DNA of 7,676 nucleotides from an uncultured bacterium (GTDB lineage: Bacteria > Actinomycetota > Coriobacteriia > Coriobacteriales > Coriobacteriaceae), in the NCBI GenBank assembly GCA_905215835.1, contig CAJMRR010000095.1:1-7676 (forward strand), in the 5' to 3' direction. A program made the translations under genes and the position numbers. The notes beneath the pieces were generated by a model. That model was given only the letters and a program-made list of their open reading frames with translations, was not told the DNA's origin and did not search any database. Numbering within the stretch: position 1 is the first letter of the stretch; every line of letters begins with the position of its first letter. Of the stretch, positions 5,463 through 7,676 are shown one piece after another.

Positions 5463-7487
5463 ATGCGTCAATTTAAGACCGAGAGCAAAAAACTGCTCGA
5501 CCTTATGATCAACTCCATCTACACCAATAAGGAAATCTTCCTGCGCGAGCTTATCTCTAACGCGAGCGACGCCGTCGACAAGCTCAACTTTAAGAGCCTG
5601 CAGGATCCGAGCGTCAAGATCGACCAGGGCGACCTGGCCATTCGCGTCTCCTTTGATAAAGACGCCCGCACCATTACCATCTCGGATAACGGCATTGGCA
5701 TGACCGCCGAGGAGCTCGAGCGCAATCTGGGCACCATCGCCCATTCCGGCTCCGAGGAGTTTAAGACCGAGAACGCCGAGCAGCAGGGTTCGGATGTCGA
5801 CATCATCGGCCAGTTTGGCGTGGGCTTCTACTCGGCTTTTATGGTCGCCAGCCACGTGAAGGTCGTCAGCCGCGCCTATGGCGAGGACACCGCTCACGTG
5901 TGGGAGTCTGATGGTCTTGAGGGTTACACCATCGAAGATGGCGAGCGCGCCGAGCACGGCACCGATGTCATCCTGACGCTGCGTGAGAACGAGAAGCTCG
6001 ACGCCGACGGCGAGGCCGAGACCTACGATCGCTTCCTGACCGAGTGGGGCCTCAAGAGCCTGATTCAGCAGTACAGCAACTATGTGCGTTACCCGATTCA
6101 GATGATGGTGTCCAAGAGCCGCCAGAAACCTAAGCCCGAGGACGCCGGCGACGATTACAAGCCCGAGTACGAGGACTACCAGGAGCTCGAGACCGTCAAT
6201 TCCATGACACCGATCTGGAAGAAGCGCAGCTCCGATGTCGAGCAGAAGGACTACGACGAGTTCTACAAGTCCACGTTCCACGACTTTGACGATCCTGCGC
6301 GCACCATCAGCTTCCACGCCGAGGGCACGCTCGAGTATGACGCCCTGCTGTTTGTGCCGGGACGCGCGCCGTTCGATCTGTACAGCAAGGACTACGAGAA
6401 GGGTCTGGCGCTCTACAGCTCCAACGTCCTGATCATGGAGAAGTGCGACGACCTGCTGCCCGACTACTACAACTTTGTCCGCGGCGTCGTGGATTCCGCC
6501 GACGTGTCGCTCAACATCTCGCGCGAGACGCTGCAGCAGAACCGTCAGCTCAAGGCCATCGCCAAGCGTGTGGAAAAGAAGATTACCGCCGACCTTGAGG
6601 ATATGCGTGACAACGACCGCGAGGCCTACGAGAAGTTCTTTGAGAACTTTGGCCGCGGTCTTAAGTACGGCATCTACTCGAGCTATGGCATGAAGGCCGA
6701 TGAGCTCGCCGACCTGTTGCTGTTCTGGTCTGCCAAGGAACAGAAGATGATTACCCTGGCCGAGTATGCCAAGGGCATGCCCGAGGATCAGAAGGCCATC
6801 TACTACGCCGCCGGCGACTCGCGCGAGCGCTTGGCCAAGATGCCCGTGGTAAAGGGCGTGCTCGACCGCGGCTATGACGTGCTGCTGCTGACGCAGGATG
6901 TGGATGAGTTCACGTTCCAGGCTATGCGTGAGTACGTTGCCGCCGATATGCCCAAGATCTACGAGGACGATGCTGCCCGCGAGGCTGCCGAGAAGGCTGT
7001 GGCCGACGGTGCCGAGCCCGAGGTCGAGGATCGTCATCTGGAGCTCAAGAACGTCGCGACCGGTGATCTTGACCTGGCGACCGAGGACGAGAAAAAGGAG
7101 GCCGAGGACGCCACCAAGGAAAACGAGGACCTCTTCAGCGCTATGAAGGAGGCGCTCGGTGACAAGGTCGAGAAAGTTGCCGTCTCCGCGCGCCTGACCG
7201 ATGCCCCCGCTTGCATCACCACCGAGGGCCCACTTTCGCTCGAGATGGAGAAGGTGCTCCAGAAGGGACCCGAGGGCGCGCCCGACGGCATGCCCAAGAG
7301 TCAGCGCGTGCTCGAGCTCAACGCCAAGCACCCGGTCTTTGCCAAGCTCGTCGCTGCTCAGAAGGCAGGCGACACCGACAAGATCAAGCAATACTCCGGT
7401 CTGCTCTATGACCAGGCTCTGCTGGTCGAGGGCATCCTCCCCGAGGACCCCGTTGCCTTCGCGGCATCTGTTTGCAACTTGATGTAG
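5463..7487 (+). CDS. htpG: HtpG, Hsp90-family molecular chaperone
   Basis: This 674-aa cytosolic ATP-dependent chaperone starts at ATG 5463, with AAAGGA (5451-5456) 6 nt upstream. N-terminal GHKL ATPase domain (about 1-215): KEIFLRELISNASDA (23-37) with catalytic E29 and Mg-binding N33, DNGIGM (75-80), and the lid with GQFGVGFYSAFM (117-127). Middle domain (about 245-500): PIWKKRSS near 250, FVRGVVDS (338-345) and LNISRETLQQNRQL (350-363), where R354 is the arginine that contacts ATP. A strongly acidic, Lys/Glu-rich part (501-557) leads to the C-terminal dimerisation domain containing LTDAPACITTEG and PKSQRVLELNAKHPVF. The end is NLM; there is no eukaryotic MEEVD tail. At 674 aa it is about 50 residues longer than the 624-aa E. 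coli protein, mostly in the linkers. All catalytic residues seen are intact, so it should be functional. It stands alone, with its own leader and terminator. Confidence 0.97.
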   Translation: MRQFKTESKKLLDLMINSIYTNKEIFLRELISNASDAVDKLNFKSLQDPSVKIDQGDLAIRVSFDKDARTITISDNGIGMTAEELERNLGTIAHSGSEEFKTENAEQQGSDVDIIGQFGVGFYSAFMVASHVKVVSRAYGEDTAHVWESDGLEGYTIEDGERAEHGTDVILTLRENEKLDADGEAETYDRFLTEWGLKSLIQQYSNYVRYPIQMMVSKSRQKPKPEDAGDDYKPEYEDYQELETVNSMTPIWKKRSSDVEQKDYDEFYKSTFHDFDDPARTISFHAEGTLEYDALLFVPGRAPFDLYSKDYEKGLALYSSNVLIMEKCDDLLPDYYNFVRGVVDSADVSLNISRETLQQNRQLKAIAKRVEKKITADLEDMRDNDREAYEKFFENFGRGLKYGIYSSYGMKADELADLLLFWSAKEQKMITLAEYAKGMPEDQKAIYYAAGDSRERLAKMPVVKGVLDRGYDVLLLTQDVDEFTFQAMREYVAADMPKIYEDDAAREAAEKAVADGAEPEVEDRHLELKNVATGDLDLATEDEKKEAEDATKENEDLFSAMKEALGDKVEKVAVSARLTDAPACITTEGPLSLEMEKVLQKGPEGAPDGMPKSQRVLELNAKHPVFAKLVAAQKAGDTDKIKQYSGLLYDQALLVEGILPEDPVAFAASVCNLM

Positions 7488-7505
7488 TTAAACTTGATGT
7501 AGTTA
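7476..7505 (+). repeat. 15-bp perfect tandem duplication across the htpG stop codon
   Basis: AACTTGATGTAGTTA occurs at 7476-7490 and again, with no gap, at 7491-7505. A 7-bp remnant, GTAGTTA, recurs at 7507-7513. The first copy holds the last codons of htpG (Asn-Leu-Met) and its TAG. Because 15 is a multiple of three, the second copy supplies the same residues and another TAG in the same frame, five codons later. Confidence 0.9.
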
Positions 7506-7511
7506 GGTAGT

Positions 7512-7534
7512 TACGCGGTTCTACGAACCGCGTA
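7512..7534. repeat. Hairpin 1 of a two-unit tandem repeat
   Basis: TACGCGGTTC (7512-7521) and GAACCGCGTA (7525-7534) form a perfect 10-bp stem around the 3-nt loop TAC. It lies 24 bp after the htpG stop. It lacks a T-run, so it is not a normal terminator. TCGACGCTGC follows at 7540-7549. The unit is repeated, with changes, 45 bp downstream. Confidence 0.8.
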
Positions 7535-7556
7535 GCGGCTCGACGCTGCCCTCAGT

Positions 7557-7580
7557 TCCGCCGTTCTAACGAACGGCGGA
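7557..7580. repeat. Hairpin 2 of a two-unit tandem repeat
   Basis: TCCGCCGTTC (7557-7566) and GAACGGCGGA (7571-7580) form a perfect 10-bp stem around the loop TAAC (a UMAC-type tetraloop if transcribed). The same TCGACGCTGC follows at 7585-7594, exactly 45 bp after the copy behind hairpin 1. The stem differs from hairpin 1 at two pairs, both compensated on the opposite arm. Confidence 0.8.
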
Positions 7581-7608
7581 CCAGTCGACGCTGCGCGGGC
7601 GCCAGAGC

Positions 7609-7619
7609 GACAACTTGTC
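7609..7619. repeat. Short palindrome GACAA-C-TTGTC
   Basis: GACAA and TTGTC flank a central C, giving an 11-bp odd palindrome between the repeated hairpins and the terminator. It is too short to fold stably as RNA with a one-base loop. It could be a protein site or chance. Confidence 0.25.
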
Positions 7620-7623
7620 ATTC

Positions 7624-7665
7624 AAAGAGGACGGCATGACCAGAAGGTCTATGCCGTCCTCTTTT
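7624..7665 (+). terminator. Strong intrinsic terminator downstream of htpG
   Basis: AAAGAGGACGGCAT (7624-7637) pairs perfectly over 14 bp with ATGCCGTCCTCTTT (7651-7664). Inside it GACC (7638-7641) pairs with GGTC (7646-7649) around the loop AGAA, with one bulged T at 7650. The stem runs into TTTT (7662-7665). This is the strongest terminator-like structure in the window and should end the htpG transcript. The A-rich foot on the left may let it also act, more weakly, on transcription from the other side. Confidence 0.85.
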
Positions 7666-7676
7666 CATGCCAATTT

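Noticed and set aside
5379..7391. 670-codon open frame on the - strand opposite htpG
   Set aside because: It is exactly codon-aligned with htpG, so only sense TTA, CTA or TCA codons could interrupt it, and these are rare in this G/C-rich gene. Its translation is a repetitive Leu/Gly/Val/His-rich sequence with no recognisable domain, while htpG shows every Hsp90 motif.
7512..7594. CRISPR array or integron attC site
   Set aside because: Only two units, with self-complementary rather than identical repeats, no equal-length spacers and no cas or integrase gene. The GTTC/GAAC tips do not match the attC core GTTRRRY.

Overview
The window is a G/C-rich stretch of bacterial chromosome in which every convincing gene reads on the + strand. 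Gene style, strong G/C preference at third codon positions and the mix of genes (a PhoB/PhoR pair after pstB, a Gram-positive split tyrosine-kinase system, HtpG) suggest a high-GC Gram-positive of the Coriobacteriia, perhaps Collinsella-like. That assignment is inferred from protein and gene-order resemblance only; no rRNA or other marker is present.

Region 1 (1-2516) concerns phosphate. It opens with the C-terminal third of PstB, the ATPase of the phosphate importer. After 64 bp with a 12-bp palindrome come an OmpR/PhoB-type response regulator and, 3 bp later, its PhoR-like sensor kinase. A stem-loop after phoR probably ends the unit. No phoU lies between pstB and the regulator.

Region 2 (2517-5262) starts with a roughly 140-bp leader. 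It then encodes a Wzz/CpsC-type membrane modulator, a CpsD-type cytosolic tyrosine kinase and a CpsB-type PHP phosphatase, in the order C-D-B and closely spaced. Together these form a phosphorylation/dephosphorylation switch normally used to control capsule or exopolysaccharide export and chain length. A GNAT acetyltransferase follows 39 bp later. No glycosyltransferase, flippase or polymerase is present in the window.

Region 3 (5263-7676) carries htpG (Hsp90) behind a 200-bp leader. That leader holds a -10-like box and, immediately upstream of the ribosome binding site, a terminator-like hairpin with a GCAA loop and five T. After htpG come a 15-bp perfect tandem duplication spanning the stop codon, two hairpins in an approximately 45-bp tandem repeat whose stems differ only by compensatory changes, and a very strong intrinsic terminator.

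The genes are ordinary members of known families. The least explained parts are the htpG leader and the repeated hairpins behind htpG. I see no CRISPR array, transposase, tRNA, rRNA or obvious defence system.
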